Assembly: GCF_002094885.1 (NCBI RefSeq)
Contig: NZ_MSIT01000023.1
Coordinates: 1 to 33,952, forward strand
Direction of reading: 5' to 3'
DNA length: 33,952 nt
Origin: Salibaculum halophilum
Lineage (GTDB): Bacteria; Pseudomonadota; Alphaproteobacteria; Rhodobacterales; Rhodobacteraceae
Shown here: positions 1 to 6,210 of the stretch, one piece after another
How positions within the stretch are numbered: position 1 is the first letter of the stretch
Layout of the letters: each line of letters begins with the position of its first letter
Made by a program: the position numbers and the translations under genes
The notes under the pieces: generated by a model
Seen by the model: the letters and a program-made list of their open reading frames with translations, nothing else
What the model was told of the DNA's origin: nothing
Database searches by the model: none

Positions 1-1
1 G

Positions 2-517
2 GGGCCTGACACGCGCCAGCCGCCCGCGACCGCCCGGGCCAGCGCGCCGGACGACGCGCGCGCCAACCGTTTCGCCATGGGCTTTCTCGACGCGATCCAG
101 CCGCGCTCGGTCGCGCTGCGGCGCGAGTTCTGCGGGTTCTTCCGCGTCACCGAGACCGGCGCGATCGCCGCGACACCGCCCCGGGTTGGCGATTTTGCGG
201 GTTGCGAGATGCCCGTTCCGCGCGCCGGCGCGGGGGTTTTCGCCTCGTATCATACACACAGCGCCTTCGCGCCGGGCTATGACAACGAGGTGCCTTCGCT
301 GCAAGACCTGCGCAATGATGTCCGGCTGGGGATCGACGGCTACGTCAGCACGCCGGGGGGCCGGGTCTGGCGGGTGGACCACGCGACGCGCAGCACCGTC
401 CAGCTTTGCGGGCTCGGCTGCGTCTTCATGGACCCGGGCTTTTTGCCGCTGAATGAGTCCGGCATCCGGGCGCGCTATTCCATGGCTGATCTGCGCCGCC
501 GCGCGGCCGCCAACTGA
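2..517 (+). CDS. DUF4329 domain protein, 5'-truncated by window edge
   Basis: The frame is open from base 2 and has no stop before the ATG at 77, so the gene almost certainly begins upstream of the window. The visible 171 codons match a DUF4329 domain: an alpha-helical lead-in (DDARANRF), REFCGFF, a metal-ligand-like SYHTHSAF segment about 58 residues after the ATG at 77, then EVPSLQDL and the turn STPGGRVWRVD. The domain resembles JAB/MPN-type peptidases and is often found at the C-terminus of larger or secreted proteins. Its biochemical activity is not established. The first 25 codons are rich in Ala, Pro, Arg and Asp and look like a linker. The stop at 517 is followed by a convergent gene 22 bases away. 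Family assignment rests on motif memory only. Confidence 0.72.
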   Translation, partial: GPDTRQPPATARASAPDDARANRFAMGFLDAIQPRSVALRREFCGFFRVTETGAIAATPPRVGDFAGCEMPVPRAGAGVFASYHTHSAFAPGYDNEVPSLQDLRNDVRLGIDGYVSTPGGRVWRVDHATRSTVQLCGLGCVFMDPGFLPLNESGIRARYSMADLRRRAAAN

Positions 518-538
518 CCCTCCGGCCGGCCCTTGCTG

Positions 539-1480
539 TCAGTGCGCCGCGGACCCGCCGGTCAGCCGCGCCATGACATGGCCCACTGCGGGAATCAGCA
601 GCAGCCCGACCGCCAGCCCGATCAGCCCGTCCAGCCCGGCCGTGACCGCCCAGCTGGCGAAGCCGCCCTCGCCCACCGTCGCCGCGGCCCCGTGGATGCC
701 GTCGTAGACCAGGTGCCAGCCCAGGTCATGCGTGCCATGGACGAGGATCGATCCCCCCACCCAGAGCATGGCCACGGTGCCGATGATCGACAGCAGTTTC
801 ATCACGTGGGGCATCCCCTTGACCAGCCCGCGGCCGAGGCCCCGACCCAGCCCGCTGCGCCCTTCGGCCGCCAGCGCCAGGCCGATGTCGTCCATCTTCA
901 CGATCAGCCCGACCGTGCCGTAGACCAGCGCGGTGATGCCCACGGCCACGATGGCCAGAGTCGCGGCCTCCAGCAGGAAGGTGCCCTCGGGGATCGCGGC
1001 CAACGAGATGGTCATGATCTCGGCGGAGAGTATGAAATCCGTCTTGATCGCACCTTTCACGCGCTTCTCCTCCAGATGCACGGGGTCGCCCACGTCGAGG
1101 TCCTTCTCGACCTGCGCATCGGCACGCGGGAACAGCCAGTGGTGGACCTTCTCGGCGCCCTCGAAACACAGGTAGAACCCGCCCAGCATCAGCAGCGGCG
1201 TGCTCAGCCAGGGCGCAAAGGCATTGAGCGCCAGTGCCACCGGCAGCAGGATCACCAGCTTGTTGAAAAAACTCGCCCGGGCGATCTTCCAGATGATCGG
1301 CAATTCGCGCTTCGGGTCCAGCCCGTGGACGTATTTCGGCGTCACCGCCGCATCGTCGATCACCACGCCCGCGGCCTTGGACCCGGCCTTGGCCGACATG
1401 CCCGCCACGTCATCCATGCTGGTGGCCGCCAGTCGCGCGAGCGCCGCGACATCGTCCAACAGGGCCAGAAGACCACTCAT
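539..1480 (-). CDS. DUF808 family inner-membrane protein (YedI-like)
   Basis: A 313-residue protein beginning MSGLLALLDDVAALARLAA. The frame is open further upstream, but this Met gives the family's usual N-terminus (a short helix, then DDVAGMSAKAGSKAAGVVIDDAAVTPKYV) and leaves 38 bases to the upstream gene. The protein has several hydrophobic segments: a pair near residues 90-120 (LVILLPVALALNAF and LLMLGGFYLCFEG), then LLEAATLAIVAVGI, VAMLWVGGSILV and a C-terminal LDGLIGLAVGLLLIPAVGHV. DUF808 proteins are conserved polytopic membrane proteins of unknown function, typically near 300 residues, so this one is full length. It lies downstream of the DoxX-like gene on the same strand and is probably co-transcribed with it. 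No catalytic motif is evident. Confidence 0.88.
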   Translation of the reverse strand: MSGLLALLDDVAALARLAATSMDDVAGMSAKAGSKAAGVVIDDAAVTPKYVHGLDPKRELPIIWKIARASFFNKLVILLPVALALNAFAPWLSTPLLMLGGFYLCFEGAEKVHHWLFPRADAQVEKDLDVGDPVHLEEKRVKGAIKTDFILSAEIMTISLAAIPEGTFLLEAATLAIVAVGITALVYGTVGLIVKMDDIGLALAAEGRSGLGRGLGRGLVKGMPHVMKLLSIIGTVAMLWVGGSILVHGTHDLGWHLVYDGIHGAAATVGEGGFASWAVTAGLDGLIGLAVGLLLIPAVGHVMARLTGGSAAH

Positions 1481-1518
1481 TCTGCATACTCCGTCCGTGT
1501 CGCAGCCACTCTTGCGTC

Positions 1519-1914
1519 TCAGCGGTGCGGTTGCAAGGCGAAGCGTCCCGCCCGCTGTGCGGCCAGCACCAGACAGCCGCCCGCGATGGCCCAGTTCTTG
1601 ACGAAGATCGAGATCTGCCAGGGGTCGTCCGGAAGGAAATGGAACAGGCTGGTCCCCGCGCAATAGCCCGCCAGCAGCAGCGCCACGAGGCGCACGCGCC
1701 AGCCCAAGGCCAGCGCCAGCCCCGCCAGCGCGTTGAAGGCCAGCGCGGGCCAGACCAACGCGCCCGGAAGGCCGCGCGCGGCCAGCAGGGCCATGGCCGG
1801 GTCCGGGTCGAGCGCCTTTTGCGCCGCGCCGCCCAGGAAAAGCGCCGCGATCAGCAGCCGCCCCGCGAGCACAAGCCAGTCATCGAAGCGATTCTCCATG
1901 GCCCCAGATACCAT
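1519..1914 (-). CDS. DoxX family membrane protein
   Basis: About 131 residues with four hydrophobic helices: LVLAGRLLIAALFLGGAA, ALAFNALAGLALALG, VALLLAGYCAGTSLF and WAIAGGCLVLAAQ. The segment GGAAQKALDPDPAMALLAARGLPG followed by the helices and FHFLPDDPWQISIFVKNWAIAGG is the DoxX/SURF4-like pattern. These small membrane proteins are linked in some bacteria to quinone or redox functions, but the role here is unknown. Two starts are possible, at 1914 and at 1899 (MENRFDDW); neither has a strong ribosome binding site. The gene is divergent from the first gap gene, so the palindromes at 1964-2005 could influence both promoters. Confidence 0.82.
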   Translation of the reverse strand: MVSGAMENRFDDWLVLAGRLLIAALFLGGAAQKALDPDPAMALLAARGLPGALVWPALAFNALAGLALALGWRVRLVALLLAGYCAGTSLFHFLPDDPWQISIFVKNWAIAGGCLVLAAQRAGRFALQPHR

Positions 1915-1963
1915 GCCGCTGGCGGACTGTTAGCGGCACCGCGCCAACGGGTCCGTGACCGGC

Positions 1964-1975
1964 GTTAGCGCAAAC
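1964..1975. promoter_or_regulatory. Operator-like near-palindrome GTTAGCGCAAAC (gap1 distal site)
   Basis: GTTAGCGCAAAC differs at one base from the perfect dyad GTTAGCGCTAAC. The same element recurs at 1994, 3376 and 4554. An even-centred dyad with a central GC is the usual form of a LacI-family operator. Similar sites are, from memory, associated with the alphaproteobacterial central-carbon LacI regulator CceR. The regulator is not encoded in this window and the assignment is inference. Confidence 0.6.
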
Positions 1976-1993
1976 CGCCCCAAACCCGCCGAC

Positions 1994-2005
1994 GTTATCG
2001 CTAAC
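1994..2005. promoter_or_regulatory. Operator-like near-palindrome GTTATCGCTAAC (gap1 proximal site)
   Basis: GTTATCGCTAAC also differs at one base from GTTAGCGCTAAC and begins exactly 30 bp after the previous copy, close to three helical turns. The pair lies 86-127 bases before the gap1 start, consistent with cooperative binding or looping by a dimeric regulator. The spacing and repetition are visible; the function is inferred. Confidence 0.6.
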
Positions 2006-2033
2006 CTTCTGGTCACTCGTCATTTTCCAGCTT

Positions 2034-2051
2034 GGTATACGGCAGAATACC
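2034..2051 (+). promoter_or_regulatory. gap1 -10-like element within a dyad
   Basis: TATACG at 2036-2041 resembles a sigma-70 -10 box, but no good -35 hexamer lies 16-18 bases upstream. The element sits in the inverted repeat GGTAT-N8-ATACC. The gap1 ATG follows 40 bases later, with GGAGACCCCC before it. A poor -35 would fit activator dependence. Weak evidence. Confidence 0.35.
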
Positions 2052-2090
2052 GCCTATGACACGCCCGGACAGCGCCCTGAGGAGACCCCC

Positions 2091-3092
2091 ATGACAGTCA
2101 CCATCGGCATCAACGGGTTCGGCCGCATCGGCCGGTGCACCCTCGCCCATATCGCCGAGGCCGCCCGCAATGACGTGCAGGTCGTCAAGATCAACGCCAC
2201 CGGCCCGGTCGAGACCAACGCCCACCTTCTACGCTATGACAGCGTGCACGGGCGCTTCGGCGGCCAGGTCGATGTGGTCGACGGCAAGCTGGACCTCGGC
2301 CGCGGTGGCATCGAGGTCATGTCGCGTTACGACCCGCAGGACCTCGACTGGGAGGGCTGCGACGTCGTCCTGGAATGCACGGGCCAGTTCAACGACGGCC
2401 GCGAGTCCGCCGTCCACCTGGAGCGCGGCGCGGGCAAGGTGCTGATCTCGGCGCCGGCGCGCAACGTGGACCGGACCATCGTCTACGGCGTCAACCACCG
2501 CATGCTCGATATCGAGGACCGCATGGTCTCGAACGGGTCCTGCACCACCAATTGCCTGGCGCCACTGGTCAAGGTGCTCAACGACGGGATCGGGATCGAA
2601 CGCGGGCTGATGACCACGATCCACAGCTACACCGGCGACCAGCCCACGCTGGACCGCCGCCACGACGATCTCTACCGCGCCCGCGCCGCCGCCATGGCAA
2701 TGATCCCCACCAGCACCGGCGCCGCCCGGGCACTGTCCGAGGTGCTGCCCGAGATGGCGGGCAAGCTCGACGGCACCGCGATGCGCGTGCCCACGCCCAA
2801 CGTGTCCTGCGTCGACCTGACCTTCGAGGCGCAGCGGGACGTGACCGCCGCGGACGTCAACGCCGTCGTCGCCGAGGCCTGCGCCGGGCACATGGGCATG
2901 GTCATGGCCTATGATCCCGCCCCCAAGGTCTCGGTCGATTTCAACCATACGCCGCAAAGCGCCATCTTCGCGCCGGACCAGACCAAGGTCGTGGGCGGGC
3001 GCAGCGTGCGGGTGCTGGCCTGGTATGACAACGAATGGGGCTTTTCGGCGCGCATGGCCGACGTGGCGGGCCACATGGGCCGGCTGATCTGA
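2091..3092 (+). CDS. gap: Type I glyceraldehyde-3-phosphate dehydrogenase, first paralogue
   Basis: A 333-residue, full-length GAPDH interconverting glyceraldehyde 3-phosphate and 1,3-bisphosphoglycerate in the cytoplasm. Visible features are the Rossmann start INGFGRIGR (residues 7-15), the catalytic motif SNGSCTTNC with Cys151, [11 protein letters not shown], and the C-terminal WYDNEWGFS. It is clearly paralogous to the gene at 3458. It differs at the end of the second beta strand: KINATGPV here against AINDLGPV there. The Asp that normally binds the adenosine ribose of NAD is therefore Ala, as in NADP-using GapB-type enzymes. A GGAGACCCCC ribosome site precedes the ATG. Upstream are two GTTAGCGCTAAC-like operators. 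I infer a distinct, possibly NADP-linked or gluconeogenic role. Confidence 0.96.
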   Translation: MTVTIGINGFGRIGRCTLAHIAEAARNDVQVVKINATGPVETNAHLLRYDSVHGRFGGQVDVVDGKLDLGRGGIEVMSRYDPQDLDWEGCDVVLECTGQFNDGRESAVHLERGAGKVLISAPARNVDRTIVYGVNHRMLDIEDRMVSNGSCTTNCLAPLVKVLNDGIGIERGLMTTIHSYTGDQPTLDRRHDDLYRARAAAMAMIPTSTGAARALSEVLPEMAGKLDGTAMRVPTPNVSCVDLTFEAQRDVTAADVNAVVAEACAGHMGMVMAYDPAPKVSVDFNHTPQSAIFAPDQTKVVGGRSVRVLAWYDNEWGFSARMADVAGHMGRLI

Positions 3093-3177
3093 CCGGGAAA
3101 CCGGGCTACGCGGCCCGGCCAGGCCAACTGCCCAATAGGCCTTTGCCTTCGCCCCCGCGGACTCCTAAGAAGGCGGC

Positions 3178-3321
3178 ATGACCAACCGCGTCGCGATATG
3201 GCTGCTGCTGCTTCTGGCCGGGCTCCTGGTGCTGGACGGACTCGCGCAGGACTCCGCCTTCACCATCTTCCTGGGCCGCAAGTTCATGGAATTGCTGCAA
3301 TACCTCGCGATCTGGCGCTGA
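3178..3321 (+). CDS. Small membrane protein between the gap genes (47 aa)
   Basis: ATG at 3178 opens a 47-codon frame preceded by AAGAAGGCGGC, a plausible ribosome site. The N-terminus [23 protein letters not shown] is one strong hydrophobic helix. It is followed by a short amphipathic tail ending [17 protein letters not shown]. This looks like a single-pass membrane protein or a membrane-anchored peptide. Third codon positions are nearly all G or C, as in the neighbours, supporting real coding. It lies 85 bases after the first gap gene and 136 before the second, on the same strand. I recall similar tiny genes next to gap in other Rhodobacterales but cannot name a family. Function unknown. 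Confidence 0.75.
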   Translation: MTNRVAIWLLLLLAGLLVLDGLAQDSAFTIFLGRKFMELLQYLAIWR

Positions 3322-3350
3322 CCGGGCCGGCCCGCCGCAAGACAGGCGGG

Positions 3351-3387
3351 TTGACCTTTGGCCAAAAAAGCGGATGTTAGCGCCAAC
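3351..3387 (+). promoter_or_regulatory. gap2 promoter with overlapping operator
   Basis: TTGACC at 3351-3356 is a good -35 box. Eighteen bases later TGTTAG (3375-3380) can serve as the -10. The operator-like dyad TGTTAGCGCCAACA (3375-3388, one mismatch to a perfect palindrome) covers that -10, so a bound regulator would be expected to block RNA polymerase. The gap2 ATG is at 3458, with GGAGGG at 3445-3450. Confidence 0.6.
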
Positions 3388-3457
3388 AGCGGCGCGGAGG
3401 CCAAGCCGCACCATGCCAATCCAACAACCACGCCAATCCAAGACGGAGGGCCCTTCC

Positions 3458-4459
3458 ATGTCAGTCAAAGTCGCCATCAACGGGTTCGGTCGGATCGGCC
3501 GCAACGTGCTGCGCTCCATCGTCGAATCGGGGCGCACCGACATCGAGGTCGTCGCCATCAACGATCTCGGCCCGGTCGAGACCAACGCCCACCTGCTGCA
3601 GTTCGACAGCGTCCACGGCCGGTTCCCGGTCGCGGTCAGCCACACCGACGACAGCATCGACGTGGGCCGCGGCCCCATCGCCGTCACCGCCATCCGCAAC
3701 CCGGCCGAGCTGCCCTGGTCCCATGTCGACGTCGTGCTGGAATGCACCGGCATCTTCACCTCCAAGGAGGCCTGCCAGGCGCACCTGCAAACCGGGGCCA
3801 AGCGGGTGCTGATCTCGGCCCCCGGCAAGGGTGCGGACAAGACGATCGTCTACGGCGTCAACCACGACCAGCTGGGGCCCGAGGACATCGTCGTCTCCAA
3901 CGCCTCCTGCACCACAAACTGCCTGTCCCCGGTGGCCAAGGTGCTTCATGACGAGATCGGCATCGTCAAGGGCTTCATGACCACGATCCACAGCTACACC
4001 GGCGACCAGCCGACGCTGGACACGATGCACAAGGATCTCTACCGCGCCCGCGCCGCGGGGCTGTCGATGATCCCCACCTCGACCGGCGCGGCCAAGGCGG
4101 TTGGGCTGGTCCTGCCCGAGCTGGACGGCAAGCTCGACGGTGTGGCGATCCGCGTGCCCACGCCCAACGTCTCGGTCGTGGACCTGACGTTCGAGGCCGC
4201 CCGGGACACCACCGCGGACGAGGTCAACGCCGCCATCCGCACCGCCGCGGACGGCCCCCTCAAGGGTGTGCTGGGCTATACTGACAAGCCGCTGGTCAGC
4301 ACGGATTTCAACCACGACCCGCATTCCTCGGTCTTCCACACCGACCAGACCAAGGTCATGGAGGGCGGCATGGTGCGCATCCTGTCGTGGTACGACAACG
4401 AATGGGGCTTTTCCAGCCGCATGGCCGACACCGCCGTCGAGATGGGCAAGCACATCTGA
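3458..4459 (+). CDS. gap: Type I glyceraldehyde-3-phosphate dehydrogenase, second paralogue (NAD type)
   Basis: A 333-residue GAPDH. The frame is open upstream to 3374, but the ATG at 3458 aligns with the first paralogue and has GGAGGG eight bases before it. It carries INGFGRIGR (7-15), SNASCTTNC with catalytic Cys151, [11 protein letters not shown] and WYDNEWGFS. The segment AINDLGPV keeps the Asp that favours NAD, so this is probably the main glycolytic/Entner-Doudoroff enzyme. It has its own promoter with an overlapping operator and is followed within 30 bases by a strong intrinsic terminator, so it is transcribed as a single gene. The two copies are the same length and align without gaps through the regions I compared, which indicates an old tandem duplication. 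Confidence 0.96.
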   Translation: MSVKVAINGFGRIGRNVLRSIVESGRTDIEVVAINDLGPVETNAHLLQFDSVHGRFPVAVSHTDDSIDVGRGPIAVTAIRNPAELPWSHVDVVLECTGIFTSKEACQAHLQTGAKRVLISAPGKGADKTIVYGVNHDQLGPEDIVVSNASCTTNCLSPVAKVLHDEIGIVKGFMTTIHSYTGDQPTLDTMHKDLYRARAAGLSMIPTSTGAAKAVGLVLPELDGKLDGVAIRVPTPNVSVVDLTFEAARDTTADEVNAAIRTAADGPLKGVLGYTDKPLVSTDFNHDPHSSVFHTDQTKVMEGGMVRILSWYDNEWGFSSRMADTAVEMGKHI

Positions 4460-4485
4460 CACTCCCGGACCATGCAGAAACCGTG

Positions 4486-4514
4486 AAAGCCGTCCCCGCC
4501 GGGGGCGGCTTTTT
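4486..4514 (+). terminator. Intrinsic terminator of gap2
   Basis: AAAGCCG-TCCCC, a GCC loop, then GGGGG-CGGCTTT form a 12-bp stem (one T-G wobble), followed by TTC. The hairpin starts 26 bases after the gap2 stop. Confidence 0.88.
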
Positions 4515-4553
4515 CGTATCCACCGCGCGGGGCCATGCGGAAAACGCAAGGCC

Positions 4554-4601
4554 GTTAGCGCAAACTGTCAGTGGTGCTGCAGCGCGGCATTCCCATATAA
4601 G
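4554..4601 (+). promoter_or_regulatory. DUF1127 gene promoter region with GTTAGCGCAAAC operator
   Basis: GTTAGCGCAAAC at 4554-4565 is identical to the site at 1964. CCCATATAAG at 4592-4601 contains TATAAG (4596-4601), a good -10 box. It also resembles the CCCAT-type -10 of alphaproteobacterial RpoH promoters. No convincing -35 for either sigma factor is visible. The region is separated from gap2 by a terminator, so these sites belong to the DUF1127 gene. Confidence 0.5.
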
Positions 4602-4646
4602 CGGGGCAACGGACACCGGAACGGCCAACCAAAAAAGGAGACTGAC

Positions 4647-4808
4647 ATGACCGCTTTCACCACCCTCCGCACGGCCCTGAAAAAGCGCGCCGCCTACGCC
4701 CGCACCAAGCGCGAACTGGCCAACGTGCCGCACGCGCTGGCCATCGAGGACCTGGGCTTCTACACCGGCGACGCCGACAAGATCGCGCACAAGGCCGTGT
4801 ACGGCTGA
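4647..4808 (+). CDS. DUF1127 domain small protein (53 aa)
   Basis: Fifty-three residues starting at the ATG six bases after AAAGGAG. The sequence TKRELANVPHALAIEDLGF matches the DUF1127 (YjiS-like) core, where an arginine-rich helix is followed by a reL-x3-pdh-LxDIGl pattern. The N-terminal half is basic (LKKRAAYARTKR), which suggests RNA or nucleic-acid contact. DUF1127 proteins are abundant in alphaproteobacteria, often stress-regulated, and in some species tied to phosphate, carbon or RNA metabolism. The operator in front of this gene matches those of both gap genes, so its expression may follow carbon supply. A GC-rich hairpin follows the stop. Confidence 0.85.
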   Translation: MTAFTTLRTALKKRAAYARTKRELANVPHALAIEDLGFYTGDADKIAHKAVYG

Positions 4809-4832
4809 CCGCGCCGGTCATATTGGCAAATA

Positions 4833-4880
4833 AACGCGATCAACCCCGGCCGGGCCCACGCCCCGCCGGGGTTTCGCGTT
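4833..4880. terminator. Bidirectional terminator between DUF1127 gene and coaD
   Basis: AACGCGA-TC-AACCCCGGC pairs with GCCGGGGTT-TCGCGTT, a 16-bp stem with a 2-base bulge. On the minus strand the stem is followed by TTTATTTG, so it can end coaD transcripts. On the plus strand the T tract is short (GGGGTTT, inside the stem). Confidence 0.7.
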
Positions 4881-4930
4881 GCGCGGCCGATGTCCCCGCA
4901 AAACCTGCGCAGTGCAGCCGCCCCGCCGGA

Positions 4931-5422
4931 TCAGCCCAGCCTGTCGCGCAGCGCGGCCTCGACCGGGGGCGAGACGAATTTCGACACGGCCCCGCCCAGC
5001 CGGGCGATCTCCTTGACCAGCTTCGAAGCGATAGCCTGGTGTTGCGCGTCGGCCATGAGGAAGACCGTTTCCACCCGGTCGTCCAGCGCCCGGTTCATGC
5101 CGACCATCTGGTATTCGTATTCGAAATCGGCCACGGCGCGCAGCCCGCGGACGATGATCTGCGCGCCCACGTCGCCCGCGCAATCGATCAGCAGGTTCTC
5201 GAAGGGGTGGGCGACGATCTCGGTGCCGGTCTCGGCGGTCAGGGCCACGCACTCCGCCTCGATCATCGCCACACGCTCTTCCAGCGTGAAGAGCGGGCCC
5301 TTGTCGCGGTTGATGGCAACACCGATCACTAGCCTGTCCACCAGCGTGCAGGCCCGGCGGATGATGTCCACATGGCCCAGTGTCACCGGGTCGAACGTGC
5401 CTGGGTAAAGGCCGATGCGCAT
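4931..5422 (-). CDS. coaD: Phosphopantetheine adenylyltransferase
   Basis: A 163-residue enzyme of coenzyme A synthesis that transfers AMP from ATP to 4'-phosphopantetheine, giving dephospho-CoA. The start MRIGLYPGTFDPVTLGH includes the nucleotidyltransferase signature GTFDP and the T-x-GH motif. VGVAINRDKGPLFTLEERVAMI, VRGLRAVADFEYEYQMVGMNR and KLVKEIARLGGAVS are diagnostic of bacterial CoaD. The frame is open to 5464, but Met at 5422 gives the normal N-terminus and has AAAGGACC just upstream. Length is typical (about 160). The gene stands alone between the DUF1127 gene (convergent) and the CBS-domain gene upstream on the same strand, 78 bases away. Confidence 0.95.
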   Translation of the reverse strand: MRIGLYPGTFDPVTLGHVDIIRRACTLVDRLVIGVAINRDKGPLFTLEERVAMIEAECVALTAETGTEIVAHPFENLLIDCAGDVGAQIIVRGLRAVADFEYEYQMVGMNRALDDRVETVFLMADAQHQAIASKLVKEIARLGGAVSKFVSPPVEAALRDRLG

Positions 5423-5500
5423 CGCTGGTCCTTTCGGGCTGCCGTGTCGCGGCGCAGGCAACACCAGCGCGCGGGGGAATGCAAGCGGCGCCGGGGAGCC

Positions 5501-5938
5501 TCAGTGGCCCATGATCATGCCTTCCAGCGCGTCCTTTTCCATCGCCAGTTCGGCCAGGCGCGCCTTGACCACGTCGCCGATCGAGATCAGCCCGATCATC
5601 CGGCCGTTCTCCATCACCGGCAGGTGGCGAAAGCGCCCTTCGGTCATGCGGCTCAGCACCGCGTCGGAACTGTCGGCGGGGGTGCAGGTGACCGGGTCGC
5701 GGGTCATGACCTCGCCCACGGTCTTGGACAGGCACTCGGGCCCCTGCCGGCCGATCTCGCGCACGATGTCGCGTTCCGACAGGATGCCGGTGGGCGTGAT
5801 CCCGTCGTCATCGCTGATCACCATGGTCCCGATCCGGCGGTCGGACATGATCGCCGCGGCGTCCTTTGTCTGGGCATCGCTGCGCAGCGTCAGCACCCCG
5901 TCGACGGCCTTTGAGGAGAGAATTTGTTGCACGAGCAT
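5501..5938 (-). CDS. CBS-domain pair protein
   Basis: A 145-residue protein made of two CBS domains and little else. CBS1 (about residues 5-62) has AAAIMSDRRIGTMVISDDDG and PTGILSERDIVREIG. CBS2 (about 75-135) has VMTRDPVTCTPADSSDAVLSRMTEGRFRHLPVMENGRMIGLISIGDVV. The pair (a Bateman module) usually binds adenine nucleotides such as AMP, ATP or SAM. Stand-alone versions are thought to act as energy-linked regulators, but the partner is unknown. The chosen ATG (MLVQQILSSK) has AAGGGACA upstream. An open frame extends further upstream but overlaps the mini-gene at 5989-6088 and does not look coding. Confidence 0.9.
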   Translation of the reverse strand: MLVQQILSSKAVDGVLTLRSDAQTKDAAAIMSDRRIGTMVISDDDGITPTGILSERDIVREIGRQGPECLSKTVGEVMTRDPVTCTPADSSDAVLSRMTEGRFRHLPVMENGRMIGLISIGDVVKARLAELAMEKDALEGMIMGH

Positions 5939-5988
5939 GGCATGTCCCTTGTGACTTTGCGCCAGCGTCCCCGCGTCCGCCCCGTCTG

Positions 5989-6088
5989 TCAAGCGACCAT
6001 GCGTTCCAGCCGCGCCACCTCGGCGCGGGTGCCGTCCGCCACCACCCACGCGCAGTAGCTGCGCCTGCACCGCTAGGAAGACCCGCAT
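5989..6088 (-). pseudogene. Frameshifted small gene (about 32 aa if repaired)
   Basis: On the minus strand, codons 6072 down to 5992 read RCRRSYCAWVVADGT then RAEVARLERMVA and a TGA stop. Of the last 23 codons all but two end in G or C, which looks coding. This frame has a TAG directly upstream (6073-6075). The overlapping frame, however, starts with ATG at 6088 behind AGGGACGAC and reads MRVFL. Removing one base in CCTAGCGG would join MRVFL to RCRRSYC as one small, basic, cysteine-containing protein. This suggests a single-base insertion, a sequencing error, or a decayed gene. I do not recognise the family. It shares its upstream region with divergent mmsA. Confidence 0.5.
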
Positions 6089-6116
6089 GTCGTCCCTGTT
6101 CCGCACGCCGCCCCCG

Positions 6117-6126
6117 TTTTGCAAAA
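6117..6126. promoter_or_regulatory. Palindrome TTTTGCAAAA upstream of mmsA
   Basis: A perfect 10-bp palindrome 85 bases before the mmsA start and 28 bases before the mini-gene start on the other strand. TTTGCAAA is the core reported, from memory, for short-chain fatty-acyl-CoA regulators of the ScfR group (PccR, RamB), which control propionyl-CoA metabolism. MmsA makes propionyl-CoA, so the match fits. Only one clear copy is visible, so this is tentative. Confidence 0.4.
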
Positions 6127-6210
6127 TGACAAACCCTTTTGATGGATCGCCTCTTCTTGCGGCAGGATTGCACGGCTAGACTGCGCGCATTCAGACCGCA
6201 GGAGGACCCC

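Noticed and set aside
533-1666. Long open frame on the plus strand opposite the DUF808 gene
   Set aside because: Its translation is rich in His, Gln, Arg and Pro with no family pattern. It mirrors the high-GC codon use of the minus-strand gene, which has clear membrane helices.
1929-1940. GTTAGCGGCACC as a further copy of the gap operator
   Set aside because: Only the left half matches; the right half departs at several positions. It may be a half-site, but it is not strong enough to list.
4809-4930. CcsR-type RNAs downstream of the DUF1127 gene
   Set aside because: In Rhodobacter these RNAs follow a DUF1127 gene and carry CCUCCUCCC loops. Here only one terminator-like hairpin without that motif follows.
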